A stretch of DNA of 64,000 bases from Spirochaetota bacterium (GCA_026398615.1 JAPLSN010000024.1:1-64000); one strand, 5' to 3'; counted from the first letter of the stretch, positions 42,055 to 50,841 are shown. Made by a program: numbers and translations. The notes: generated by a model from the sequence alone, not told the origin.

Positions 42055-42797
42055 GCGTCTTTTCCCTCGTGTCACGGATCCCCGTCAGGCTCGACGAGGA
42101 ACCCGACTTCTCGCGCGCGGACCTGTTCCTGCCGGTCGTCGGCTGCGCCGCCGGGTTGACGGCGCTCGCTGCCTATTGGCTAGCCGACCTCGTGTTCCTC
42201 GGCCCGATACCGCCCGCGATCGCAGCCATAGTCGCCCAGTACCTCGCCTTCAATCTGTTCCATTTCGACGGACTCCTGGACTCCGCGGACGCGCTCTTCC
42301 CCTCCATCCCGAGGGAACGCAGGTTCGAGATACTCAAGGATCCGCGGGCGGGTTCGTATGCCGTTTTCGCGGGCGTCCTCGTCATCCTTGCGCGCGTCGG
42401 CGCGCTGTCGGAACCCTCGATGTCGACCGCCGCCGCCCTTCTCGCCGCGCCGGTCGTCGGCAGGACCGCCGCCGTCTTCGTGAGCCTGGCCGCGCATCCG
42501 GCGAAGGACGACGGGCTCGGCGCCGTCATGCAGGGAATGCAGGTCAGGGAGACGATCCTGGGATTCTCCTTTTCCATCGCACCGGCTTTCGTCGTTGCGG
42601 CGGTCGTCGACGGATTCGTCGGGGCGCTCTTCGTGACGGCAGGCGGATTCCTGATCGCGGCCGCCCTCGGAACCCTTGTCGCCCTCGCCTTCGCGCGCAA
42701 GCTCGGCGGATTCACGGGCGACACGCTCGGCGCGGCTGTGGAGCTCGGCGAGGTGGCCTTCCTGCTCTCGTACGCGACGATCGGCGCTATCTTCTGA
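42000..42797 (+). CDS. cobS: Adenosylcobinamide-GDP ribazoletransferase
   Basis: A membrane enzyme of about 255-265 residues that joins activated cobinamide to alpha-ribazole phosphate. Motifs: FSLVSRIPVRL at the start, FNLFHFDGLLDSADALF (metal-binding Asp region), DPRAGSYAVFAG and GGFTGDTLGAAVELGE. About seven hydrophobic spans. The start is unclear: a GTG at 42000 lacks a ribosome site, whereas AAGGAG (42015-42020) stands 6 bases before an ACG at 42027, which would be a rare start codon. Overlaps the end of the cbiR-like gene. Confidence 0.9.
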   Translation: MHRILKEHPTKPWLKRLLSVFSLVSRIPVRLDEEPDFSRADLFLPVVGCAAGLTALAAYWLADLVFLGPIPPAIAAIVAQYLAFNLFHFDGLLDSADALFPSIPRERRFEILKDPRAGSYAVFAGVLVILARVGALSEPSMSTAAALLAAPVVGRTAAVFVSLAAHPAKDDGLGAVMQGMQVRETILGFSFSIAPAFVVAAVVDGFVGALFVTAGGFLIAAALGTLVALAFARKLGGFTGDTLGAAVELGEVAFLLSYATIGAIF

Positions 42798-42813
42798 TCC
42801 CTTCCGTCGAGGA

Positions 42814-42977
42814 TTCACCACGGGGGCACTGAACAAGAACATGTAAATGAAAAATCACTCAATCGTTCACCATATCTTTCCTGACCCTTCCATCTCCCCA
42901 TCGCTTCGTGCCCATCGTATTTTTTCGTGCTCTTCGCGTTCCTTGTATTCACCGTGTCTCCGTGCCTCGGCGGCGAA
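42814..42977. repeat. 164-bp dispersed repeat with imperfect terminal inverted repeats
   Basis: The 16-base ends TTCACCACGGGGGCAC (42814-42829) and the complement of 42962-42977 (TTCGCCGCCGAGGCAC) match at 12 of 16 positions. The interior is pyrimidine-rich and non-coding (GTGCTCTTCGCGTTCCTTG). It is the longest of four related elements and fills the gap between the convergent cobS and cobT genes. No gene is seen in 42798-42992. Confidence 0.6.
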
Positions 42978-42992
42978 AGACACGGAAGGACC

Positions 42993-44084
42993 CTACCTGT
43001 CGCTGACTCCCGCTTCCCCGAAGGTGGCGGTCTCGTCGAGCACCCGGCATGCGGCGTCGCACAACGTGATCGCGAGCGCCGCGCCGGTCCCTTCCCCGAG
43101 CCGCATCCCTAGATCCAGGAGCGGCTCCAGCCCCAGGAGTTCGAGCGCCGCGCGGTGGCCCGTTTCAGCCGACCTGTGGGCCGCGATCATGTACTCCGCG
43201 CAGAGCGGTTCGATCGCGCGCGCGACGAGGGCTCCGGCCGCCGAGATGAACCCGTCGATGACGACCGGAATCTTCCTGGCCGCGGCCGCGAGAACGACCC
43301 CGGCGATGGCCCCGATCTCGAATCCGCCGACCTTCGCGAGGGTGCCGATGCCGTCGAGCGGATCCGGCGCGTTGATCGACAGCGCCCGTTCCACGATACC
43401 CACCTTCAGTTCGAAAGTCCGGTCGTCGATCCCGGTGCCCCTGCCGGTAGCCTCCCGCGCTGGGATCCCGGCGAACACCGCGACGAGGGCGGACGACGGC
43501 GTCGTGTTCCCGATGCCCATGTCGCCGGTCGCTGCGATGTCGAACGGCCGTTTCGCGTATTCGGCTTCGAACACCTCGATGCCGATCCCGATGGCCCGTT
43601 CCGCCTCGCCGCGGGTCATGGCAGGCCCCTTGGAGATGTCGAATGAGCCTTCCGCGATCTTCCTCGCGTAAAACCCGTTTCCGTCGGACACGGGCAGTAG
43701 CCCGCCCGCCACGCCGCAATCCGTGATGGCGACCCTGCAGCCTGCGGAGCGCGCAAGCACGTTGATCGCCGCACCGCCTGACAGGAAGTTGAGCACCATC
43801 TGGGGGGTGACTTCCCGGGGGTAGGCGCTCACGCCGTCGAGGGCGACGCCATGGTCCGCCGCCATGACGAAGACGATTCTTTCCCGGACTACAGGGCGCG
43901 AATCGCCCCTGATGCCCGCGATGCGAACCGAGAGATCCTCGAGCCGCCCGAGGCTCCCGCGCGGCTTGGCGAGGGCATCCTGGCGGGCTCGCGCGGCGCC
44001 AGCGGCGGCGGAATCGATACCCGTGATCTTCCGGACCGTCGTTTCGATCATGTTCATGCCTTCAATCCCCTTCGCGGCTGTCAT
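42993..44084 (-). CDS. cobT: Nicotinate-nucleotide--dimethylbenzimidazole phosphoribosyltransferase
   Basis: The 363-residue enzyme makes alpha-ribazole phosphate, the lower-ligand donor for CobS. Seen: AKPRGSLGRLEDLSVRIAGI, VFVMAADHGVALDGVSAYP, QMVLNFLSGGAAINVLA, DMGIGNTTPSSALVAVF, the general-base region VVIDGFISAAGALVA and LDLGMRLGEGTGAALA. Length and motif order match CobT. The ATG overlaps the stop of the upstream btuD-like gene (ATGA); two later ATGs (44057, 44051) also have ribosome-like sites. Being last in the riboswitch-controlled transport operon, its expression should fall when cobalamin is plentiful. Confidence 0.95.
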   Translation of the reverse strand: MTAAKGIEGMNMIETTVRKITGIDSAAAGAARARQDALAKPRGSLGRLEDLSVRIAGIRGDSRPVVRERIVFVMAADHGVALDGVSAYPREVTPQMVLNFLSGGAAINVLARSAGCRVAITDCGVAGGLLPVSDGNGFYARKIAEGSFDISKGPAMTRGEAERAIGIGIEVFEAEYAKRPFDIAATGDMGIGNTTPSSALVAVFAGIPAREATGRGTGIDDRTFELKVGIVERALSINAPDPLDGIGTLAKVGGFEIGAIAGVVLAAAARKIPVVIDGFISAAGALVARAIEPLCAEYMIAAHRSAETGHRAALELLGLEPLLDLGMRLGEGTGAALAITLCDAACRVLDETATFGEAGVSDR

Positions 44085-44881
44085 CGCGGTCTTTCGTCTT
44101 CGCGGGTGTCCGACACGGGCAGGGCGAAGTGGCCGTATTCGTCGTGGTGCCCGAGGACGAACGAGGCCCCGAACGCCGTCTCGAGATTGTCCCGCGACAG
44201 GACTTCCCCTGCCGGGCCGAAAACCGCGACGCCGCCGGGCAGCAGGACGAGGGCATCCCCTGCGTAGCGCCGGGCGAGGTTCACGTCGTGGATGCTCAGA
44301 ATGACCGCGGTTCCCTTCGACGCGAGCCGCGCGAGGACGTCCATGAGCTCGATCTGCCGGGCGGGATCCAGGTGCGCGGCGGGCTCATCGAGGAGCATGA
44401 ATGGCGCGCGTTGCGCGATCGCGCGGGCTATGAAGACCCGGCGGAGTTCGCCGCCGGACAGCTCGTCGATCCTGCGGTCGGCGAGAGCTTCCACGCCGAC
44501 CGTCGCCATGGCCTCTTCCCCGGCCGCCCGGTCCCCGTTCGTCGCCCGACCGAACCAGCCCGTGGCGTGGAACCTGCCCGCCGAGACCACTTCGCCGGCC
44601 GTGAATGGCCACGAAGCATGGGCTGACTGGGGAACGTAGGAAAGAAGCGAGGCGCGGGTGCGGGCGCCCATGCGAAACGGATCCCTGCCGTCGACCGATA
44701 CGGATCCACCGAGGGGCGGGAGGAGTGAGGCGATGGTCCTCAGGAGCGTCGTCTTCCCGGAACCGTTCGGCCCGACGAGGGCGAGCATCCTTCCCGCCTG
44801 CGCGCGGAAGGACAGCTCGCGTGCGACGACGCGGAGCCCGTAGCCCACCGAAAGGGATTCGGCGACGATACCGCCGTTCAT
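44081..44881 (-). CDS. btuD: Cobalamin ABC transporter ATP-binding protein
   Basis: The 266-residue ATPase has Walker A GPNGSGKTT, Q-loop SYVPQS, signature LSGGELRR, Walker B FMLLDEPAAHLD and the H-loop SIHDVN. It belongs to the FecE/BtuD group. The specific symbol rests on its operon: upstream permease and binding protein, downstream cobT, and a cobalamin riboswitch. The ATG overlaps the permease stop. Confidence 0.9.
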   Translation of the reverse strand: MNGGIVAESLSVGYGLRVVARELSFRAQAGRMLALVGPNGSGKTTLLRTIASLLPPLGGSVSVDGRDPFRMGARTRASLLSYVPQSAHASWPFTAGEVVSAGRFHATGWFGRATNGDRAAGEEAMATVGVEALADRRIDELSGGELRRVFIARAIAQRAPFMLLDEPAAHLDPARQIELMDVLARLASKGTAVILSIHDVNLARRYAGDALVLLPGGVAVFGPAGEVLSRDNLETAFGASFVLGHHDEYGHFALPVSDTREDERPR

Positions 44882-45894
44882 TTCGGGCCTCCCCTCGCGG
44901 ACCGGACGATCCGGAACAGGAAGAACGGCGCACCGAGCGCGGCGGTGAAAGCGCCCACGGGTACCTCGATGGGCGAGAAGACGGTCCTGGCAGCCAGGTC
45001 GGCGGCCGTCGTGAGGATGGCGCCCACGAGCATCGCCGCGGGGATCGCCCGCCGGTTCCCCGCCCCGACGAAGGCGCGCGCGATGTGCGGCGCCATGAGT
45101 CCGACGAAGCCGATGGTTTCCGCCGCGGACACGGCGCCGGCCGTGGCCAGCACGGCTCCTCCGCCCGCGATGATCCTGGCGACGCGGGGATCGAGCCCGA
45201 GCGTCGCCGCCTCGTCCTCGCCGGAAGCCAGGAGGTCGAGGGGCCGGGCCGATGCGAGGATGACGAGACAGGCGGCGGTGAGGATCGGCAGGATCCCGCC
45301 GACCTTGCCCCAGGAAGCCCCGGAGAATCCGCCGAGCAGCCAGAAGAACACCTTGCCGAGCTCGCGGTCGTGCGCGACCAGGATGAGCGTGACGATGGCC
45401 GAGATGAAATTGCCCACGGCGGCTCCCGCCAGCAGGACGATCGCCGGATCGTCCCGGCCCGAAGCCAGGCGCGCGATACCGTAGACGAGCGCGACGGCGC
45501 CGGCGGCTCCGACGAACGCGGACGCTCCCACGCCGGAGGCGAACGGAAGGCGCAGCTCGAGCCCGAGGACGATGGCGCACACCGCGCCCAGTGAGGCTCC
45601 GCTCGAAGCTCCGATGACGTAGGGATCTGCGAGCGGGTTCCCGAAGACGGACTGGAATGCCGCGCCCGCGGCCGCGAGCGACGCGCCGACCAGGAGTGAA
45701 AGCGCGATCCGTGAAAGCCGCATGGACACGATGACGCTTTCCGGACCGGGCGCGGCGCCTGTTCCCGCGCGGACGAGCCCCGCAATCCCCGCGAGCGGAT
45801 CGATCGCGACAGAGCCGACGGCAAGAGCGGCCGCGCAGATCGCGACCAGGGCGATCGACGCTGCCACGAAGAACGCGGCGGGTTCGCGCTTCAT
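44878..45894 (-). CDS. btuC: Cobalamin ABC transporter permease
   Basis: The 338-residue FecCD/BtuC-family permease has about ten membrane spans, with MRLSRIALSLLVGASLAAAGAAFQSVFGNPLADPYVIG and GLMAPHIARAFVG, the diagnostic family motifs. I chose the ATG at 45894; an upstream TTG has no better signal. It forms the channel for vitamin B12 entering from the periplasmic binding protein. Located between the binding protein and ATPase genes. Confidence 0.92.
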   Translation of the reverse strand: MKREPAAFFVAASIALVAICAAALAVGSVAIDPLAGIAGLVRAGTGAAPGPESVIVSMRLSRIALSLLVGASLAAAGAAFQSVFGNPLADPYVIGASSGASLGAVCAIVLGLELRLPFASGVGASAFVGAAGAVALVYGIARLASGRDDPAIVLLAGAAVGNFISAIVTLILVAHDRELGKVFFWLLGGFSGASWGKVGGILPILTAACLVILASARPLDLLASGEDEAATLGLDPRVARIIAGGGAVLATAGAVSAAETIGFVGLMAPHIARAFVGAGNRRAIPAAMLVGAILTTAADLAARTVFSPIEVPVGAFTAALGAPFFLFRIVRSARGGPK

Positions 45895-45934
45895 GGCGAT
45901 GCCGTTTCGCAAAGCCGGGAGCCCGGGACCACCT

Positions 45935-46858
45935 TCACTTCGAAGCCGGGAAGATTTCCGGGTGCAGGAGTTCGGCCATGCCCTCGAGCGCGTCCGCGAT
46001 CCTCGGCCCCGGCCGGGACACGATGTCGCTGTCGAGGAGATAGATCCTTCCCGAGATGATCGCGTCCACGGACGACCAACCCGGCCTGGAGGCGAGTTGT
46101 TCGGTTACGACCTTGTCCGCGTGATCTTTCGCTGACATGAAGACGGACGGGTTCCGTTCGATGAGTTGCTCCGCGGAGACGACGGGCCAGTCCTGGGTCA
46201 ATTCGGGAAAGCAGTTCCTGCCGCCCGCCATTTCGATGAGCATCCCGATGACGGTTCGCGGGCCCGCCGTCATGAGCGGATCGTCCCACACTTCGTAGAA
46301 TACGACGGGCTTGCGGTCCGAGGGGATCTTCGCGGCCTTATCGGCCACCGCGTCGATCCGTTTCTTCATGGACGCGGCGGCGGCCTCGCCCGAGGCGGCG
46401 TTCCCCGAGAGCGCCGCCGTCGCGCGGAGCGCAGCGTAGATATCGTCCACCGAATCGAGCTTCAGGACGAGGAGCCTGAACCCGGCTCGCGCGAAGCGCC
46501 CGGCCATGCCCGCGTGTACGGTCGTTTCGCCGACGACGAGATCCGGAGTGAGCGCGATGATCGCTTCCATGTTCACGGTATCGGGAGAAAACTCCCCGAC
46601 TTTCGGCAGGGACGCCGCCTCGGGGGGATAATTGCACCAGGTCGTGACGCCGACGACGCGTGGACCCGCACCGGACGCGAACAGGATCTCGGTGACGGCG
46701 GGGCTCAAGGATACGATCCTGGCGGCGGGTGACGCGAGCGTCACGTTCGCGCCGGATGCGTCGACGAAGGATGGAAGCCGGGGAGCGCAGGCTACCGCAG
46801 ACACGAGAATGAGGATGGGCATGAGCGCCGGGACGAAAAGCGAACGGGTTCTGGACAT
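45935..46858 (-). CDS. btuF: Cobalamin-binding periplasmic lipoprotein
   Basis: The 307-residue protein has a lipoprotein-like signal (LVSAVACAP) and a BtuF/helical-backbone binding domain: RIVSLSPAVTEILFASGAG, VVGVTTWCNYPPEAA, GEFSPDTVNMEAIIALTPDLVV, VFYEVWDDPLMTAGPRTVIG. The 'TTWCNYP' and 'VGEFSxPNxE' elements are typical of B12 binders. AAGGGG lies about 9 bases before the ATG. First gene after the cobalamin riboswitch. Confidence 0.9.
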   Translation of the reverse strand: MSRTRSLFVPALMPILILVSAVACAPRLPSFVDASGANVTLASPAARIVSLSPAVTEILFASGAGPRVVGVTTWCNYPPEAASLPKVGEFSPDTVNMEAIIALTPDLVVGETTVHAGMAGRFARAGFRLLVLKLDSVDDIYAALRATAALSGNAASGEAAAASMKKRIDAVADKAAKIPSDRKPVVFYEVWDDPLMTAGPRTVIGMLIEMAGGRNCFPELTQDWPVVSAEQLIERNPSVFMSAKDHADKVVTEQLASRPGWSSVDAIISGRIYLLDSDIVSRPGPRIADALEGMAELLHPEIFPASK

Positions 46859-47024
46859 TGCAGGGTTCCCCTTTCGCGCGGCCGGATGACGAAGCGCGCG
46901 AGTGGAGAAACGTACCGGGATGGAGGGGGCGATCGATGACGACCGGTTCTCGGGGGACGACCGGCCGGGGCGCGGGAACCCCGTCGATTCGCAACGCCTG
47001 GACCACGAAGCGTCTCTACGGAAT

Positions 47025-47140
47025 CTTGGTCGGTCCGGGTTACCTGGCTTCCCGATTTCGTCGCGATCGTCCGGAAACGATCACGGCTCTCGGGTACACA
47101 GTTACGGGCTAGCTCCGGTTTTCCACCGGATTCCCCCGGT
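47025..47140 (-). promoter_or_regulatory. Cobalamin (AdoCbl) riboswitch
   Basis: Read on the minus strand, GGGGGAATCCGGTGGAAAAC is followed by CGG, then AGCTAGCCCGTAACTGTG, the conserved B12-box core (GGGAA-x-CCGGTG-AAAxCCGGxGC...CCCGCxACTGT). Further on GGAAGCCAGGTAACCCGGACC matches the 3' conserved GCCAGGxxACC. It is followed by about 165 bases before btuF, room for an expression platform. It should repress btuFCD-cobT when adenosylcobalamin is abundant. Confidence 0.88.
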
Positions 47141-47145
47141 CGCCG

Positions 47146-47244
47146 GTCAAGCTCCTTGAGCTTGACCTGGTCGAATCCTCCGGATTCGACTCGTCTTGCT
47201 CCTTGAGCTTGACTTGGTCAAATCCTCCGGATTCGACCTGTCTT
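47146..47244. repeat. Two tandem 47-bp units, each built of hairpins
   Basis: Units at 47151-47197 and 47198-47244 are about 90% identical. The first contains two perfect inverted repeats: 47146-47154 with 47158-47166 (9 bp, 3-base loop) and 47170-47178 with 47182-47190 (9 bp, 3-base loop). The second keeps the latter with one mismatch. They lie between the end of the sugar ABC operon and the riboswitch; 47245-47365 holds nothing else but a T-arm-like GCGGGTTCGAATCCGC. Confidence 0.7.
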
Positions 47245-47365
47245 GCTCTTTTGGCTCGATCGACATACCAACCGATTGCGTCCAGCGGGTTCGAATCCGC
47301 GTGGCGGCCCTACGGGCAATTTGAATGTACACCGGGGGTCTGCCTGCGTCAAGATTGGCGAGGGG

Positions 47366-48223
47366 TCAGCCCTTTTCCGCCCCGACCGTGAGACCCTCGA
47401 TGAAATAGCGCTGGAAGACCAGGAAGACACCCAAGGGCGCGATCGACGCGATGATGGAACCTGCGGCGGTCATGTTGTAGTACTGCACGAATTCGCCCTG
47501 CATGTTGGCGAGTCCCAGGGTCACCGGTTTCAGGGTATCCGTCTGGAGGAGCACGAGCGACCAGAGCAGGTCGTTCCAGATCCAGGTGAACTCGAGGACG
47601 CCGAGGGCGGCCAGGCTCGACAGGGCAAGCGGCATGATGATCACCCGGTAGATCGTGAAATCGCCCGCGCCGTCGATGCGGGGCGCTTCCATGAGGCTGT
47701 ATGGTATCTGCTTCATGAAGTTCCGCAAGAAGAAAGTGCAGAACCCGAGCTGGAAGGCGATGTGGAAGAGGATGACGCCCGCGTAGCTGTCGCGGATCCC
47801 GAGATTGTCCGAGAGCCTGAACACGGGGATCATGAGCATCTGGAAGGGGGTGAGCATCCCGATTATGAACGTGACGAGTACGGCTTTATTGAGTTTGAAT
47901 CTGTAGAAAGCGAGCGCGAACGCCGAGAGGCTCGATACGAAAAGCGTCCCGATCACCGATGGTATCGTTATGATGAAGGTGTTTCGGACGTACATCGACA
48001 TCCCCACCCTGTTCCATACCTCCGAGAAATTGTCGAAGCGCCACACTTTCGGCGGTTTCCACATCACGGGATCCGACATCAGCTCGTCCATGGATTTCAG
48101 GGAGGTGAAGACCGCTATGACGAGCGGCATGAGCCAGGTTGCGACGAGCGTCGTCGCCGCGGCATAGAAAAACACGGTCATGATCGAACGAACGGTCTGT
48201 GACCTCGCGCCGGTTGCTGTCAT
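47366..48223 (-). CDS. Sugar ABC transporter permease (MalG type)
   Basis: The 285-residue permease has six membrane spans and the EAA loop EAPRIDGAGDFTIYRVIIMPL that contacts the ATPase. It belongs to the CUT1 carbohydrate uptake class. It is the last gene of the operon, 9 bases after the partner permease. No ATPase gene follows; the MsmX-like protein at 60739 could serve. Confidence 0.92.
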   Translation of the reverse strand: MTATGARSQTVRSIMTVFFYAAATTLVATWLMPLVIAVFTSLKSMDELMSDPVMWKPPKVWRFDNFSEVWNRVGMSMYVRNTFIITIPSVIGTLFVSSLSAFALAFYRFKLNKAVLVTFIIGMLTPFQMLMIPVFRLSDNLGIRDSYAGVILFHIAFQLGFCTFFLRNFMKQIPYSLMEAPRIDGAGDFTIYRVIIMPLALSSLAALGVLEFTWIWNDLLWSLVLLQTDTLKPVTLGLANMQGEFVQYYNMTAAGSIIASIAPLGVFLVFQRYFIEGLTVGAEKG

Positions 48224-48232
48224 ATCGTCCCC

Positions 48233-49117
48233 CTACCGCTCGATCTCGTTCTTGAGCACGTTGTTCACGTAGACGAGGATGAACCCCAGCGTGATCAGGA
48301 ATTGCATGACCGCGATGGCCGACCCGTAGCCGTAATCGCTGTAATGGAAGGTGCTCGAGTACATGTAGCTCGCGAGCACTTCGGCAGCGCGCGCCTTCGT
48401 GTTGGTCATGACGTAGACGATGTCGAAGGACCTGAGGCTGTCTATGACCGAGATGGTCATGGCCACCACGGTGGCGGGCGCCAGCATCGGTATCACGACG
48501 TGGCGAAAGCGCTGCCACCAGGACGCGCCATCGATCATGGCAGCTTCGACGAGTTCACCGGGAACTCCCTTGAGCCCGGCAAGGTAGAGGATCATCACGT
48601 AGGGCACCTGGCGCCATACACCGACCGCGACGAGTGCTCCCGTCATGTAGCGCTTGTCCCCGAGCCACTGCACGGCAACGCTGTCCAGGCCGACCATGCG
48701 CAGGAAGGTGTTGAGCGCGCCGAAATCGGGGTTGTAGATCCACATCCACATGGTGCCGATGATGGCGAAGGAAAGGGTCATCGGAAGGTAGAACAGGGTC
48801 TTGTAGAGGCGGTTTCCCCTGCGCTCCGTGTTGAAGAGCATCGCGACGAACAGTCCGAGCGGGACCGGGATACCGACGAAGAACACGAGCCAGACCATGT
48901 TGTTGCGGATTGCGAGCCAAAACTGGCCGTCGGTGAACAGGCGCGCGAAGTTCCTGAAACCGACCCACTGCGTCCCGAAGATGATGCTGTCGCGCTTCGT
49001 GAACGAGTATGCCAGGCTCTGGAACACCGGCAGGATGACCCAGAACAGGTAGAGCACGAGCGGCAGCGCGAGGAAGGCCCACGGAACCCACCATGCCTTG
49101 TTCTTTCCCATCTTCAT
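48233..49117 (-). CDS. Sugar ABC transporter permease (MalF type)
   Basis: The 294-residue CUT1 permease begins MKMGKNKAWWVPWAFLALP and has six spans with the EAA loop VEAAMIDGASWWQRFRHVVIP. It forms the heterodimeric channel with the downstream MalG-type subunit. It is separated from the binding-protein gene by 188 bases that contain a long hairpin. Confidence 0.92.
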   Translation of the reverse strand: MKMGKNKAWWVPWAFLALPLVLYLFWVILPVFQSLAYSFTKRDSIIFGTQWVGFRNFARLFTDGQFWLAIRNNMVWLVFFVGIPVPLGLFVAMLFNTERRGNRLYKTLFYLPMTLSFAIIGTMWMWIYNPDFGALNTFLRMVGLDSVAVQWLGDKRYMTGALVAVGVWRQVPYVMILYLAGLKGVPGELVEAAMIDGASWWQRFRHVVIPMLAPATVVAMTISVIDSLRSFDIVYVMTNTKARAAEVLASYMYSSTFHYSDYGYGSAIAVMQFLITLGFILVYVNNVLKNEIER

Positions 49118-49227
49118 GTCAACCCCCCCGCGCGGACCCGTACTGCCCGTGTAGACGCCTTTCCGCGTCCCGATGATATTCCCCGAAACCGGATACGGTC
49201 AATATTTTTTCTCAATCTACGCAATAA

Positions 49228-49255
49228 GTCCCGGGCCGCATGCGCGGCCCGGGAC
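49228..49255 (-). terminator. Intra-operon hairpin between binding-protein and permease genes
   Basis: Perfect 12-bp arms (49228-49239 with 49244-49255) around ATGC. On the minus strand only a weak T-rich stretch follows, so it more likely protects or attenuates the upstream binding-protein mRNA, keeping that protein in excess over the permeases, than stops all transcription. Confidence 0.65.
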
Positions 49256-49305
49256 CCGTCCGAAACGCCGGCTTCCCGGAGCTCAGGCAGCCGGCCCGGG
49301 CATTT

Positions 49306-50547
49306 TTACTTTAGTTCCTCGTAGATCCGGACGCGTTCCTTGTCGAGCGCTGCCAGGATGGCGTTCATGTTGTCGGGGGTCTGGAGAATGTCGACGATGG
49401 CGTTCATGCCCTTCGCGGCCATCTCTTCCGGGGCGTCGCGATCGTAGAACAGCATGGCCCAGGTGGCTCCCTTGACCATGTCGAGACCGCGCTGGGCGTC
49501 GGCGTTGGGAACCGGCACGTTGATGTTGGCGGCCAGGCGGCCGAGCGGCTTGGCGAACAGCTCCTGGCCCTCCTTGGTGGCCATGAAGAGGAGGAATTTC
49601 TTGGCAGCTACCTTGTTCTTGGAGTTCTTGGGCATCATGAAGCCGTCGAGCGGGGTGTCGACGCCGTACTTGGTGTTGGCTCCGACGAGCGGGAACTTGA
49701 AGAAGTCGATGCTGTCCTTCTTGTCCGCGGGGGCAACGTCCTTGACGAATTGCCCCATGAGGTACATGCCGGCCTTGCCATCAAAGAGGACGTTGGCCGC
49801 TTCCTGCCAGGAATAGCTCGTGGCATTGGGCATGATGTAGCCCTTCTTCGAGAGGTCGGCCAAGTAGCCGAAGGTCTTGAGGACCTTGGGATCGGTGTAG
49901 GCCACCGTTCCGGCGGTCAGCTGCTTGTGGAAATCGCCTCCGTTGACCGCGACGTCCATGTAGTCGAACCAGCCGCCGGCGGTCCAGGTGTCCTTGGCGC
50001 CGATGGCGATCGGGGCCACGCCGCCCTTCTTGAGGGCTTCGCAGACGGCGAGGAACTCGTCCCAGGTCTTCGGCGGTTTGAGGCCGAGGCTCGCGAAGAC
50101 ATCCTTGTTGTAGTACACAGCCCACCAGTACCAGGAGTTCGGCATCATGTAGACCTTGCCCTTGAAGCTGCAGGCGTCCTTGAACGCGGCGGGGAATTCC
50201 TTCTCCATCTTGCCGCCGGGGAAGGCGGTGTCGAGCGGCTCGAGGAGACCTTTCACCGCGTGCTGCTGCATGCGATAGCCGGCAAACCAGGTGAGGAGAT
50301 CGGGCGGGTTCTTGGCCGTCAGGTAGTTGACGAGCTGGGTCTTGAATTGCTCGTGGGCGACGGTGTTGATCGTCACCTTGATGGTCGGGTTCAGTCTCAT
50401 GAACTCGGCCGCTACCGCCGCCATGGTGTCCTTGGGGGCCTGGTCGGAATAGTTGGACATCACGATGATTTCGGTCTGCTTCTGCGCGAAGGTCGCGACA
50501 GGCAGCACGAGGCAGATCGCCAGGATCAACAGAAATGCTTTCCTCAT
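49306..50547 (-). CDS. Sugar ABC transporter substrate-binding protein
   Basis: The 413-residue protein has a signal peptide (MRKAFLLILAICLVLPVATFA) and the family 1 binding-protein fold: EFMRLNPTIKVTINTV, PDLLTWFAGYRMQQHAVKGLLEPLD, SWYWWAVYYNKDVFASLGLKPPKTWDEFL, GKAGMYLMGQFV. The tryptophan/tyrosine-rich segment suggests stacking on sugar rings. AAGGAGG is 7-8 bases before the ATG. Upstream is a palindromic operator, implying control by a LacI-type repressor encoded elsewhere. Sugar identity is not readable. Confidence 0.93.
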   Translation of the reverse strand: MRKAFLLILAICLVLPVATFAQKQTEIIVMSNYSDQAPKDTMAAVAAEFMRLNPTIKVTINTVAHEQFKTQLVNYLTAKNPPDLLTWFAGYRMQQHAVKGLLEPLDTAFPGGKMEKEFPAAFKDACSFKGKVYMMPNSWYWWAVYYNKDVFASLGLKPPKTWDEFLAVCEALKKGGVAPIAIGAKDTWTAGGWFDYMDVAVNGGDFHKQLTAGTVAYTDPKVLKTFGYLADLSKKGYIMPNATSYSWQEAANVLFDGKAGMYLMGQFVKDVAPADKKDSIDFFKFPLVGANTKYGVDTPLDGFMMPKNSKNKVAAKKFLLFMATKEGQELFAKPLGRLAANINVPVPNADAQRGLDMVKGATWAMLFYDRDAPEEMAAKGMNAIVDILQTPDNMNAILAALDKERVRIYEELK

Positions 50548-50563
50548 ACACTTTCCTCCTTGC

Positions 50564-50581
50564 GTCGTCCTCTAGGACGAC
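50564..50581 (-). other. Hairpin in the 5' leader of the sugar-binding-protein mRNA
   Basis: GTCGTCC (50564-50570) and GGACGAC (50575-50581) pair around TCTA, directly before the ribosome site. It may stabilise the 5' end. Confidence 0.45.
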
Positions 50582-50603
50582 AAGGTTTGTTCAGGCATAG
50601 TCC

Positions 50604-50619
50604 ATGTAAGCGCTTACAT
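50604..50619. promoter_or_regulatory. LacI-family-type operator
   Basis: ATGTAAGCGCTTACAT is a perfect 16-bp palindrome with the central CG and half-site TGTAAGCG typical of LacI/GalR regulators. It lies 57 bases before the sugar-binding-protein start. The remaining 50620-50812 is A/T-richer and has no gene. Confidence 0.75.
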
Positions 50620-50812
50620 TCATGGATACCCGACAACCTATGCATTTATTGATTGTGACCTACTTCCCAGACGCCGTCAAGTCAAAATATATGGCAAACC
50701 GCATCGTAGACAGGTTGCATCCCTGACCCGTCCACGATGCGAATGTACATCTTCTTTCTTGAATTACATGATGACCTGGTTGATCCTCCATACCGACGTC
50801 AGGATTTCCGCC

Positions 50813-50841
50813 TTGACGATCGCCGGTGGCGCGGGTACTTT
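50813..50841 (+). promoter_or_regulatory. Promoter of the second cNMP-binding gene
   Basis: TTGACG (50813-50818), 17-base spacer, TACTTT (50836-50841), 95 bases before the ATG. Confidence 0.55.

Noticed and set aside
42814..42977. Insertion sequence between cobS and cobT
   Set aside because: No transposase frame; better viewed as a non-coding dispersed repeat.
47146..47244. Repeat units as a CRISPR array
   Set aside because: Only two directly adjacent 47-bp copies with no spacers and no cas genes.
47284..47310. tRNA gene suggested by GCGGGTTCGAATCCGC
   Set aside because: Only a T-arm-like hairpin; no acceptor, D or anticodon arms could be fitted on either strand.
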